Source: Adiantum capillus-veneris
Lineage: Eukaryota > Streptophyta > Polypodiopsida > Polypodiales > Pteridaceae
DNA length: 64,000 bases
Direction: 5' to 3'
Assembly: GCA_014529385.2 (NCBI GenBank)
Contig: CM043965.1
Coordinates: 60,597,433 to 60,661,432 of the forward strand
Made by a program: the position numbers and the translations under genes. Positions 31,844 to 41,584 of the stretch are shown here, piece after piece (the stretch's first letter is position 1; every line of letters starts with the position of its first letter). The notes beneath the pieces were generated by a model. That model was not told the DNA's origin. It did not search any database and worked only from the letters and a program-made list of their open reading frames with translations.

Positions 31844-34800
31844 TTGTTAATGCAAGGACAGGCACCCGCCACTTGGGTTTACTTCAAGCAAATGTTTGCA
31901 TCTGCTTGGCTATCAAATGAATTTGAAGCCGATGTCGTGACAGATTGGCACCAGCTTACGGCAGCTTCGTGCAAGAGCTTGCTGGAGTACAATAGGAGGT
32001 TTTGTAAAGCATTACTCTCAATGACCTCCTACAGATTTGTGCCATTGACAGAGCAGATAGAGAAGTATTGTTGTGGGCTGCCTAAAGGGCTTCGTGATTA
32101 CTGTACAAAGAACAGAGTGGCTACCCTTACTCAGCTTATGGAAGTTGCGAACACTGGTCTTGCCCTGTTGAAAGGAGAGAACAGTGGATTTCCGAGCAGT
32201 GATAAAGGAGGGCAGCAAAAGAAAAATTCAGCGAAGAAGCCCTTTGTGAAAACGGCTCCTGCTGCGTCACAGGGGTCAGAACAGGCCACCAAAGATAAGG
32301 ATTCAGCTGGGACTTCTGGAGCGCAGGCAAAGAAACAGAAAAGGAAGCCTTTTGTGCGCAAGTCGCTCGAGGAAAAGAAGGTCCTAATGGCTGAGAACAA
32401 ATGCTTTATATGCGAGCAGCCTGGTCATATTTCTATAAATTGTCCACAAAGGAAAAGGCCAGCTGACTCAGAGGATAAAGAAGACCAGAAAGGCAAGAAG
32501 CCAAAACCCACGGCAAGTTTAGTGCCAGACATGGTGGGTGACAGGCCCAGCCCAGATGCCAGTGAGTTATGCAGGGCATGGGGTAAAGTTAGGGATCAGA
32601 CGGCACTCATCTTCTTTGATCCAGGTGCCAAAGCCAACTTTATCTCACCAGAGTTAGCTATGAAGCTCGGCATCAAAGCTGAAGAGATGGGGTACACAGC
32701 AAAGGCAGGATTGGCATGTCCTGGCCACTCAGAGTGTGTTACTCCCATCATTGGAAAACTGCGTCTGCATATTCAGTCGTATGTGGACACTGAAGAGTTT
32801 TACATCATGCCGCTAGAAGGATGTGATGCCTTGTTGGGGATCCCGTGGATGTTCCGAGTGCATGGAGTCTTGGATGCCTACAACAAAAAGATCACTGTAC
32901 AGCATAGGGGCAAAACTCACATCTTGGATGTAAAGCTTAAAGGAGAGTCAGTCCCTATTGTATCTGCTTCTGCTATCACTGCTGTAATAAAGAATCATCT
33001 TTCTGTGTACTTGATTTTTGCACGTGATGTCTCAGATAGGGATCAGTCAAATTTATCTGTGTTAGATAAAGAAAGGTCAGCATTTTTGCAAAAGTTTAGT
33101 GACTGTTTTTCTGATTCATTACCGTCGCAATTGCCGCCAGAGAGACCTGAGGACCATCGGATAGATTTGGTGCCAGGGTGTAGCCCACCAAATAGACCTC
33201 CCTACAGGGTTAGTGCGGCGCAGCAGAAAGAGATTATGGGCCAGGTTGAGGAGTTATTAGAGAAGGGGCTGATTCAGCCTAGTTCTTCACCCTTTTGCTC
33301 CCCAGTGCTCCTAGTGCAGAAGAAGGATGGCTCATGGCGCATGTGTATTGATTACCGTGCGTTGAATAAGAATACCATCAGGAATAGGTTTCCTATTCCT
33401 CACATTGATGATATTCTCGATCGTTTAGAGGGTGCTGCAATTTTCAGCAGGATAGACCTGAAGAGTGGGTACCATCAGATTCGTATAAGCCCAGAGGATG
33501 TGCACAAGACTGCGTTTAGAACGACATTTGGTCTTTATGAGTTTCTAGTGATGCCGTTTGGGCTAACAAATGCTCCTGCCACGTTCCACAGAATGATGGA
33601 CCGGATTTTCCGCTTGCATCAACAGTTTGTTGGAACATTCTTCGATGACATGATTGTGTATTCGAAGAATGAAGAGGAGCATAGGCGTCACTTGACCATT
33701 GTGTTCGAAGAGCTGCGCAGTCACAGGTTACTTGTCAATCCTAAGAAAAGTGAATTCTTCCTTGAAGAGATCCACTTTCTGGGCAACATAGTCTCAAAGA
33801 ATGGTGTTAGAATGGATCCCGCAAAGGTCGAAGCTATCAAGACATGGCCAGACTTGAAGACTGTGCACGATGTCAGAAGCTTCTTGGGATTGTGTTCCTA
33901 CTATAGAAGGTTTATCAAAAATTTTGCAGAGATAGCATCGCCTCTTCACGCATTGCAAAAGAAAGAGGTCACTTTCAGATGGACCCAAAAAGAGATTTCA
34001 GCTTTTAGTCTCTTAAAGGAAAAGTTGACTTCAGATCCAGTTATTGTTCTGCCAGATCTCAGGAAGTCATTTGTGGTCCAGTGTGACGCGTGTGGCAGTA
34101 GCATCGGAGCAGTGCTAATGCAAGATGGACGGGTAGTAGCCTATGAAAGCCGAATTTTGCAAGGGCCAGAGAGGACTATGCAAGTCTATGAGAAAGAGCT
34201 CTTGGCCGTTATTCATGCGCTTTCTAGCTGGAAGCACTACCTCTTAGGTGCTAATTTTGTTGTCCAAACAGATCATCAGACCTTGCGATACTTCTTGACA
34301 CAGTCAAAGTTATCCAAAAAGCATATGCGATGGGCAAACATTCTTTCCATGTTCCACTTCCAGATTATGCATGTGGAAGGCAAGAAGAATGTTGTGGCTG
34401 ATGCGTTATCAAGAAAGCCACAAATTTCAGCTGTGTCAATTCCTTATCATCATGAGTTAGATGACATGAAGGAAGAGTATACTGCTGATGAAGATTTTGC
34501 AAGGATCTTTGAACAGTTACAAGACGGGCAACATCACGAGCACTACCTCCTCAGAGATGGTTTTATGATGATGCATGGCAGACTTTGTGTCACTAGGCCA
34601 CTACGACATAAAGTCATGGAAGAGAGTCATGTCCCATCGTATGCAGGGCATCGTGGCATTGATGCAACAGTTAAAGCGGTAGAGACGTTCTTCTATTGGC
34701 CTACCTTGAGGAGAGATGTGGATGCCTTTGTGCGAGCATGCATAGTTTGCCAAAAGGTCAAGTTTGACAGGCAAAAGGCACCAGGGTTGTTACAACCACT

Positions 34801-35983
34801 GCCGATTCCGGATAAGCCATGGGAAAGCATTGCTATGGACTTTATCTTTGATCTTCCAAGAACGCCAACAGGGAATGATGGTATATGGACCATTATCTGC
34901 AGGTTCAGCAAGCAGGCCCATTTTATCCCTGTCAGGAAGAAGATAAAATCTGATCAGATGGCACGCTTGTTCATGTACCATGTGTTCAAGTACCATGGTA
35001 TGCCACAATCGATTATCAGTGATCGTGATCCTCGCATGACCAGTTTGTTCTGGAGAGGATTGTTTGAGAACATGGGTACTACGCTCAAGTTCTCGTCTTC
35101 GTTTCATCCACAAACTGATGGACAGTCAGAAGAGGCTAATTCTACTGTCTTAGATCTGCTGAAATGCTATGTGTCAGATAATAAGGGCAAGTGGGAACAG
35201 TATTTGCCTATGCTTGAGTATGCGTACAATAATACAATGCATTCGTCTACTGGCAAAGCACCTTTTGAGATTGTTGAAGGCGGCAAAAAGGTTCCTCCCA
35301 TTTTGCACACAAAGGACAAGATCTTTGAGGCAGATCGATATGTTGAGAACATGGATGAGATGTATAAGAAGATTAAAGTTGCCTTGGAGAAGACTCAGGC
35401 AAAACAGAAAAAGGCTGCTGATCGTCACCGTCGTGAATTGCTACTATCACCTGGTGATTGGGTTCTCTTAAGGTTCGAAAAGGCAAGGTTAAAGAAGATG
35501 AAGGGCAAGGAACGGCTGTTTCCTAAGCTCAGCATGCGTTACTATGGGCCTTTTCAAGTGCTTGACAAGATCAGCGATGTGGCTTACAGGCTGAAATTGC
35601 CTGATGCGTGGAAGATTCATAATGCGTTTCACGTGAGTCTTCTAAGACCCTTCGTGGGTGATGTGCCAGAAGATATGCCAGTTGAGGATCAGCCAGAAGT
35701 TGAGGAACTTGATGAGATCCTGGTACCTGAGCAAGTTTTGGCACATAAGGACAGAAAAGTTAAAGGACAAGTTGCAAGACGTTATTTGGTGAAGTTCAAG
35801 AACTATCCGCCTATGGATGCAAAGTGGATGGAAGAGCATGAACTGTCAGAGTCACCAAATGTATTGCAGCTCTACCTTGAAGCCTTTGGGTTACAGCCTA
35901 CTTATGCCCCAACCCAACGTGTGCAAAGGAGGGGTAATGATAGAGCTAGTACATCAAATGTACATATGAATTCAGTGCCATAG
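31844..35983 (+). CDS. CA gag-pol polyprotein, open part
   Basis: 1379 codons without a stop. Domains by approximate residue: capsid remainder 1-115; Lys-rich linker; zinc knuckle CFICEQPGHISINC 187-200; aspartic protease with DPGA at 259 and GIPW near 332; RT 480-680 with [18 protein letters not shown] and catalytic FFDD 599-602; RNase H from DACG at 748 to about 860; integrase zinc region (H 928, C 965 and 968); core with MDF near 998, SDRD near 1060 and E near 1096; GPF motif near 1233; chromodomain about 1312-1347 (YLVKFKNYPPMDAKWMEE). All catalytic motifs are present. The upstream TGA means this start is only an internal Met, so a full precursor needs stop suppression or is not made. It could still supply pol in trans if translated. 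Confidence 0.92.
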   Translation: MLMQGQAPATWVYFKQMFASAWLSNEFEADVVTDWHQLTAASCKSLLEYNRRFCKALLSMTSYRFVPLTEQIEKYCCGLPKGLRDYCTKNRVATLTQLMEVANTGLALLKGENSGFPSSDKGGQQKKNSAKKPFVKTAPAASQGSEQATKDKDSAGTSGAQAKKQKRKPFVRKSLEEKKVLMAENKCFICEQPGHISINCPQRKRPADSEDKEDQKGKKPKPTASLVPDMVGDRPSPDASELCRAWGKVRDQTALIFFDPGAKANFISPELAMKLGIKAEEMGYTAKAGLACPGHSECVTPIIGKLRLHIQSYVDTEEFYIMPLEGCDALLGIPWMFRVHGVLDAYNKKITVQHRGKTHILDVKLKGESVPIVSASAITAVIKNHLSVYLIFARDVSDRDQSNLSVLDKERSAFLQKFSDCFSDSLPSQLPPERPEDHRIDLVPGCSPPNRPPYRVSAAQQKEIMGQVEELLEKGLIQPSSSPFCSPVLLVQKKDGSWRMCIDYRALNKNTIRNRFPIPHIDDILDRLEGAAIFSRIDLKSGYHQIRISPEDVHKTAFRTTFGLYEFLVMPFGLTNAPATFHRMMDRIFRLHQQFVGTFFDDMIVYSKNEEEHRRHLTIVFEELRSHRLLVNPKKSEFFLEEIHFLGNIVSKNGVRMDPAKVEAIKTWPDLKTVHDVRSFLGLCSYYRRFIKNFAEIASPLHALQKKEVTFRWTQKEISAFSLLKEKLTSDPVIVLPDLRKSFVVQCDACGSSIGAVLMQDGRVVAYESRILQGPERTMQVYEKELLAVIHALSSWKHYLLGANFVVQTDHQTLRYFLTQSKLSKKHMRWANILSMFHFQIMHVEGKKNVVADALSRKPQISAVSIPYHHELDDMKEEYTADEDFARIFEQLQDGQHHEHYLLRDGFMMMHGRLCVTRPLRHKVMEESHVPSYAGHRGIDATVKAVETFFYWPTLRRDVDAFVRACIVCQKVKFDRQKAPGLLQPLPIPDKPWESIAMDFIFDLPRTPTGNDGIWTIICRFSKQAHFIPVRKKIKSDQMARLFMYHVFKYHGMPQSIISDRDPRMTSLFWRGLFENMGTTLKFSSSFHPQTDGQSEEANSTVLDLLKCYVSDNKGKWEQYLPMLEYAYNNTMHSSTGKAPFEIVEGGKKVPPILHTKDKIFEADRYVENMDEMYKKIKVALEKTQAKQKKAADRHRRELLLSPGDWVLLRFEKARLKKMKGKERLFPKLSMRYYGPFQVLDKISDVAYRLKLPDAWKIHNAFHVSLLRPFVGDVPEDMPVEDQPEVEELDEILVPEQVLAHKDRKVKGQVARRYLVKFKNYPPMDAKWMEEHELSESPNVLQLYLEAFGLQPTYAPTQRVQRRGNDRASTSNVHMNSVP

Positions 35984-36140
35984 ATGGAAATGGCAAAAGT
36001 ATGAAGGCCTCATTAAGTCATTTGTATCTATGTATGTTACGACCTTTCTTGCGGATACATGCGATGATAAAAGAGTGTTAATAGCACAAGATCATCAGTG
36101 GCGTGTATTTATGGTATGCAATCGAGGACGTTTGCGATTT
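35984..36140 (+). other. CA 3' noncoding region
   Basis: Short spacer between the polymerase stop and the polypurine tract. No coding features. Confidence 0.7.
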
Positions 36141-36153
36141 CAAGAGGGGGGTA
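36141..36153 (+). other. CA polypurine tract
   Basis: CAAGAGGGGGGTA immediately before the 3' LTR. Confidence 0.92.
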
Positions 36154-37620
36154 TGTCACGAGGACGTGGCAGTTATTAACCATGTCACAGAGATGTGGCA
36201 ACTGCTAACCTTGGTTGTTGGTTTCTTTCCAATGGGGTTTATTTTATTTGTTTAAGACCCTCTTTTTGAAGTAGCAAACGGTCGGACATTGTATGGCCAA
36301 TGTGAACGGTAGATTCACCCGCAGACGGGAAGTGGTCAGCACTGGAATTCGTATGGTAAGAGGATGTCTAGGCTCAGAGCAAGATCATATAGGTCCCCCC
36401 GTCGCACTTAGCAAGTTGGTGGATACTAGGAAGTGAACTCAATTAAGGCGTAAAGTCAAGGTGGGACTACCAACAAAAAGTATCCGACAGTTGGACCACA
36501 TTGCATTTTTGGATGAGGTCCCAATGAGGATAGATGGTCAGAAGACCAGTGGGAGCCCAACGGAAGCATCTCCTAAAATTTAGGGAACTGCTATTTTGGG
36601 CCGTGAAATGTGTTCGCGTCATTACCTCCGGTATGACTAGGGGAACATTTTACAACTCTGCCGCGAAGTCAACTAGGCAACCGATCAGGATATTTTTAAG
36701 CGGCGAGCCCGAAACGGGCAAATGCTTGTAAATGCGCCAAGTGTCAACTTTTCATGCACTTGTCTCTTGCAGAAAAATGGGCGCTGATTTTTATGCTGGG
36801 AGAGGCCTCATTTCAGCTTTTGTCACAGGTTAAGAGCTATGGAGTGCTTTCTTTCCCTCTCATGTACAGTGTGGTGCTAGGAGTGATGCCCTGCACACTA
36901 CACACTGCTCTCTCTCTCCCCTACGTGCAGTTATGTGATGCCCCACAAGAGGGCTACTCATTTGACTGATGTACAGTTGTGTGGGTTCATGCTTTTGTGC
37001 TGAGGCAAGAGCCTCCTTGAGCAGGAACAGGGGTAGCTAACTGCTGCTCCAAAGCAGGCACTGGTGAGGGTCATAACCTCACCGTACAGGTGCAAAATCA
37101 GCGCTGTGTATGCGCTGTAATTTCACTGTTTTTCAGCCGTACGGACACCAGGACCATTGGGAATCGTGCCCCACTGGCAAAGGACTGTTTGGGGCTGAAA
37201 ACAGGGCAAAAACCAATAAATACAGCGTGCTGAATTTACTGTTTTTGGATAGGAATCAGAGGGTATACGACAGTGCAAGCGAGTTCCAACAGGGGAATTG
37301 GTTTCGCGCAAGTTTTGGGGCTGTTATGCTGCCGAAATTTGGCCAAATCAAATGGTATCTAGGTGGATACACGTGAAAGATTCCCAAGACCTTACCTTGT
37401 AATTTACCCTCCTAAAGAATAAAGAAATACCGAAAGGGGCGCCAATTTTGGGGCCTACAGGTTGTCGGCGTCTGCTCGGAGCATTCTAGCTCCCGAGCCG
37501 TGTGTGTATTCAAGTGTTAACTCCCGTCGCAGGTTCTCTTTGCAAAGTGCTCTGTGTGTGTGTTTAAAGTAAAGAATTTCGGGTGAAAGCCAACGCCTAC
37601 CGCCCTACGGGCCGGTTTCA
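36154..37620 (+). repeat. CA 3' LTR
   Basis: 1467 bp, same length as the 5' LTR. Shared module at 37418-37456. Followed by the target duplication CTTGT. Confidence 0.97.
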
Positions 37621-37625
37621 CTTGT

Positions 37626-37659
37626 CCACGTACACATAGGGTTATATGTGCACGTGACA
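37626..37659 (-). repeat. N2 5' LTR, outer remainder
   Basis: 34 bp that complete the N2 LTR after the CA insertion; ends with CACGTGACA, as in the N1 LTR termini. Confidence 0.85.
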
Positions 37660-37726
37660 AATGGGTATTGATGCTATTGATGTTGGATACTACTGGGTAC
37701 TGAGAGGTTCTATGTCGACGACGATG
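37660..37726. repeat. Fragment of a minisatellite-bearing LTR, left part
   Basis: Contains TACTGAGAGG and TCTATGTCGACGACGATG, matching units of the 43-bp tandem repeat at 40615-40815. The LARD-like element at 37727-40585 separates the two parts. Confidence 0.6.
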
Positions 37727-38353
37727 TGTCACAAGACGGGCACCATGTGCCAATAGAAAAGAACAACTTTAAGCACTTCAATAACAACTGAAGTGAGAGA
37801 GAGACGACGCGCGACACGGAGTGGCAGAATTCCACCCCAGAGAGTATTGGCCCCAAACCTTGGCACCCCTTTCGGTATTTCTTTATATTGCATCAAAGCA
37901 GTACAAGCAGATACTCCAGACTCTGCACCTTCTCCAGGAAGCATGCCAGAGAATGAGCCCCAAAAGCAATTTACAGGAAAAACCCTTCAAAAAGCATCCG
38001 GTCCAAAAGCAAAGCCAAAAAGCTGCCAGCGTAAATCACGGAAATCCGTACAGCCTGCCACGTCATCAACCAGCGCAAAACGCGAAAATCCGTACAGCCT
38101 GCCATGTCATCAATCAGCGTAATTTTCGGGAAAACCTGCCACGTCATGAATTCCACGCAATTTCCTTTATTGTGTGTGTGGATCCTGCTTTATTTTTCCT
38201 TTATGTCACTGGGGCCACATCGCACGAGGTCCCCATAAGGTGGTAGGACTTCTTCTTCTCTTACTTGTTCTCTTAAGGTTTAGGCCCCTCGCGGCCAGCA
38301 TCTGCAAGTTGACTCCATTCTTCAGGGCTTTGACACGTCAGCAGTTTGTTACA
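37727..38353 (-). repeat. LARD 3' LTR
   Basis: 627 bp, ends TGTCAC...TTACA on the plus strand. Module at 37848-37884. Contains repeated CCGTACAGCCTGCCA strings. Confidence 0.9.
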
Positions 38354-39307
38354 TCTCCCCTTCTTGAAAGAGAGTAATCGTCCGCGATTACAGCATATCT
38401 GCAAAACAACTCAAGCTAGCTCAAAAAATTTCCGAGGGTCATTTCGAGGGACATTCCGTTTGCTCTTTTTTTTGTTAAGGAGTTAGCTTCTCCTTTCTGT
38501 TCTTTTGATCAAGGAGTTAGCTTCTCCTTTCGTCCAGATTGGAACTCTTGATATTCCGGCGTAGTAAAATTAGCCATCACACCCAGATCGTACTGATCTT
38601 CCACGGGTGTCTTGATGCACTAAAATTACATACCCAAGCAATCTCATCCAATTAGGAATATTCAGTGGTTGGCACATCACAATGCAACACAAATGCTCAC
38701 ATATGCATGTTACAAGACAGAGAAACATATGTGAGCATTTGTGTTGCATTGTGATGAACACTCCTCCCGCATAACCTAACAATGTCCGGGATATTCAACG
38801 ACTCTCTCATCACTCCTCCTGCATAAAAAAGGTCCGGGTCGGGAGATATAGAGGCCTTTTACAACCAAACACCCCCAAGACCGCAGCCTACGTCATTTAG
38901 AGGCGCTGAGAGTAACCACTGCTCAGACTTCCTAATACTCCTCCCGCATAACCATCTTGGTCTAGGCCGGGAATCACAACAACAATATCCCCCCCCCCCC
39001 GTAAAATAACCACAAGGGTCCGGGCCATGAGTATGAACAAGCATTCTCAAACATAATTTCTCACTACTCCACCGGGGAGTAAAATCACCAATCATTGAAA
39101 CCGGTATTAAAACCAGAGTCAAATAATTCAGATCGGCACCAAGATAGGTTCAAAACAGATACCATCCATTTCAAACAATTTCCAAACAGGATCACCAAAC
39201 AAGTTCTCAAGCAGATTTCAAACTTAAAAGGCAATCTCGACATCAGTCGAGCAAGAAAAGTCGACTGACTTTCCATCCTGAAACCACCAAAAAATTAGGG
39301 TTAGGTT
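38354..39307. other. LARD internal noncoding region with a 31-bp hairpin
   Basis: No coding frame with homology. Notable structure: a perfect 31-bp inverted repeat (38675-38705 and 38726-38756), three copies of ACTCCTCCYGCATAA (about 38759-38950), and a short C run near 38990. Confidence 0.75.
38675..38756. repeat. Perfect 31-bp inverted repeat, 20-base loop
   Basis: Arms begin CATCACAATGCAAC and end AGCATTTGTGTTGC...GATG; every base pairs. RNA from either strand would fold into a long hairpin. Could be a short foldback element or a small-RNA source; nothing in the sequence decides this. Confidence 0.92.
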
Positions 39308-39612
39308 CATTCCATAGAGTCGTAGCCAAGCACAACATGGTCCATCAGCTCTTGGACAAACAGTGTTTCTTTGGCGGCGATGCTAGTCCCAAGATAGCAA
39401 TCGCACTGGACCTCCAAGGTCATATGATCGTGAAGAGACATCTACTGGGAGATGTCGAGAAACTTCAAGTTATAATCTGCTAGGGTTTCCATGGCAAGCA
39501 TTTCAAGATACCCCTCTCTGCCAGAAGTTACACTCCGAAGGAAGATGTCAGAAACCATATAACTTCGGACAAATTTTTTTTCCTTGAAAGCTTGCCAAGT
39601 CCTTGGAAGTGT
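39308..39612 (-). pseudogene. LARD gag remnant
   Basis: A minus-strand frame of about 100 codons reading TWQAFKEKKFVRSYM, then YLEMLAMETLADYNLKFLDI, then one TAG and about 40 more codons to a TGA at 39308. The spacing of W, F, Y and the L-M-Y-F pattern resembles the retrotransposon gag (capsid) domain. It is too short to work. Between it and the primer site the frame is not followed. Confidence 0.55.
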
Positions 39613-39899
39613 GCGGCTTGGTAGCTATAGATATCTGCATGGTATTGTCTCCGAGAAAAACAGCAGCTCGAAACAAATCTTGGATCCTTCTCTTGCAAGT
39701 GATCTTAATGGCTTATGCCCTGTAAGACATGAGCGGTGAAGACGGGAGCGCGCCCGATGCGCTATGAAGTAAGGGTGGGAGTGGCTGATGAGTCCGGGTT
39801 GGAGGGCGAAGATACCTCCAAAAAATTCCAGAAGTCTTTGGTTTGCTCTGTCTGCACTTTTGTGGGACCGGTATGCTTTCAGAAAAGCACACGCCTGAT

Positions 39900-39911
39900 G
39901 CTCTGATACCA
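39900..39911 (-). other. LARD primer binding site (initiator-Met tRNA)
   Basis: Minus-strand TGGTATCAGAGC, one base inside the 5' LTR. Confidence 0.92.
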
Positions 39912-39912
39912 C

Positions 39913-40585
39913 TGTCACAAGACGGGCAACACGTGCCAATAGAAAAGAACAGACTTAACAACTTTAAGCACTTCAATAACATCTGAAGTGAGAGAGAGAG
40001 AGAGACGACACGCGAAACGGAGTGGCGGAATTCCACCCTAGAGAGTATTGGCCCCAAACCTTGGCGCCCCTTTCGGTATTTCTTTATATTGCATCAACAC
40101 AGTACAAGCCGGTACTCCAGACTCTGCACCTTCTCCAGCAAGCATGCCAGAGAATGAGCCCTAACCTCATATTTAAAGGCCCTAGGCCCCAAAAGCAATT
40201 TACAGTAAAAAGCCTTCAAACTCAAAAGCAACTGGTCCAAAAGCAAAGCCAAAAAGCTGCCAGCATAAATCACGAAAATCCGTACAGCCTGCCACGTCAT
40301 CAGCCAGCGCAACGCGGAAATCGATACATCTTGCCATGTCATCAATCAGCATAATTTTCGGAAAAACTTGCCACGTCATCAGTTCCACACAATTTCCTTT
40401 ACTCTGTGTGTGTGGGTCCTGCTTTATTTTAATCCTTTGTCACTGGGGCCCCATCGGACGGGGTCCCCATAAGTTGGTAGGACTTCTTCTTCTGTTACTT
40501 GTTCTCTTAGGGTTTAGGCCCCTCCACCGGCATCTGCAAGTTGACTCCGTTCTTTAGGGCTTTAACACATCCGCAGTTTGTTACA
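39913..40585 (-). repeat. LARD 5' LTR
   Basis: 673 bp, pairs with 37727-38353 with extra sequence near 40160-40230. Module at 40049-40085. Confidence 0.9.
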
Positions 40586-41424
40586 CGGAGTCTAAGTCAA
40601 CAAACGAGGTACCGATTGGTCTATGTCGACAACGAGGTACTGATGGGTCTGTGTCGATGACGATGATGTCGACGACGAGGTACTAATAGGTCTATGTCGA
40701 TGATGATGATGTCGACAACGAAGTACTGATGGGTCTATGTCGACGGCGATGATGTCGGTGACGAGGTACTGAGGGGTCTATGTCGACGACAATGATGTCG
40801 ACGACGAGGTTCTTGGTGGGTCTGTGGATCTTTGTCGACGACGACGACGTTCTTGAGGTCTGTGGATCCTTATACTGAGCCAAGGCACAAGGGGTACTAG
40901 GTGTTGAGGTACTGTGTCGACGACAGCGACGACGACGAAGACGCTATGGCTGAGTGCCGGAAACTACTAGCGGTGTCGATGGTAAGGAGTCTGCAACCAC
41001 GACGAGGCTAGGCTGCGGTTCTGTAGGCGCTTCAAACTGGAAACGTTGGCTGTCTCGGTTGAAAAACGCTGACCATCTAGGGCTGAAAACGCTGATAGAA
41101 AGTTGACAAAAACGTTGGCTGATCTGGGCTGGAAACACCAGGTAGATGAGACTGAAAACATTGGCTATCTTCTGCTTCCTCTTTCGCTGATCCTAGCGTC
41201 CAATGGGCTGCCTATATAGGAGGCACAGGCTGGGTCGAGCAGGGACATAAATCAGCCCCACGACCTTCCAAAAAATAGGCTGAAATTGATTTATTAATGA
41301 ATGCCAAAATAAGAGGCGGTTCACATGCGACAAAACATCTACATGATGAAATGATGTCCTATGCAAGAGAGGGTATGCAACTATGACCGGCCTGGGCATG
41401 CACGTCCTGCTAGAGGCTCACAAA
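40586..41424 (-). repeat. LTR fragment related to N1/N2, right part
   Basis: Contains the 43-bp tandem array, then a stretch rich in GAAAACGCTG-type motifs (about 40945-41150) and a GGGCATGCACG...GAGGCTCACAAA segment also present near the ends of N1 and N2 LTRs. No primer site, internal region or second LTR was found, so it is a fragment or diverged solo LTR. Confidence 0.6.
40615..40815. repeat. 43-bp minisatellite
   Basis: About 4.5 imperfect units with the core GAGGTACTGATGGGTCTATG followed by GTCGA(T/C)GACGATGATGTCGAC. The 43-bp period is not a multiple of three, so it does not encode a repeat protein. Confidence 0.85.
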
Positions 41425-41584
41425 GGTGGCTACTAGGAAATTAACTCAAATGAGACAAACTGGACACATGGCAGTAGAAGAGAAACCTGCCAGCCAACAC
41501 TGAACACACACTCCAAAAGCTAGTCTCAAGAGCGGGTGCCCATTTTTAGAGGCTAATTTTTCAGCTCAATGTGACTACAATGTG
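41425..41584 (+). repeat. Diverged chromovirus LTR, left part
   Basis: ACTAGGAAATTAACTCAAATGAG and GGGTGCCCATTTTTAGAGGC correspond in order to ACTAGGAAGTGAACTC and GGGCGCTGATTTTTATGC of the CA LTR. The sequence continues after N1b at 45646. Confidence 0.6.

Larger units (their letters stand above)
29208..37620 (+). mobile_element. Chromovirus CA, near-intact Ty3/gypsy element
   Basis: 8413 bp, with 1467-bp LTRs at both ends, perfect target duplication CTTGT, primer site, gag-pol with chromodomain, and polypurine tract. By eye the LTRs differ at about 11 positions with no indels, 10 of them transitions, so it is the youngest insertion in the window. Two in-frame stops (TAG at 30875, TGA at 31835) interrupt the polyprotein; the remaining 1379 codons are open. 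It inserted into the 5' LTR of N2. Confidence 0.97.
26445..37659 (-). mobile_element. N2, pol-less LTR element split by CA
   Basis: Relative of N1 on the minus strand: truncated 3' LTR (26445-27103), short internal region (27104-28036), 5' LTR starting at 28037 and continuing to 29207, then, after the inserted chromovirus CA, resuming at 37626 and ending at 37659. The internal region lacks the polypurine tract and the second half of the N1 frame: LTR sequence at 27103 runs straight into internal sequence. So the element was deleted internally and at its outer 3' end, and later split by CA. Confidence 0.85.
37727..40585 (-). mobile_element. LARD-like non-autonomous LTR element
   Basis: Minus-strand element with LTRs 37727-38353 and 39913-40585, initiator-Met primer site (39900-39911), and a purine tract inside the left LTR (complement of TCTCCCCTTCTTG at 38354-38366). 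The ~1.56 kb internal region has only a gag remnant and no pol. The candidate target duplication CGATG/CGGAG matches at 3 of 5 bases only. LTRs share the post-AATAAA module with C1 and CA, so it is probably derived from a chromovirus of that lineage. Confidence 0.87.

Noticed and set aside
37722-40590. Target duplication of the LARD element
   Set aside because: Flanks CGATG and CGGAG agree at only three of five bases, so I do not claim it.
40600-40870. CRISPR-like array
   Set aside because: Units are contiguous 43-bp tandem repeats without unique spacers, in a plant LTR context.
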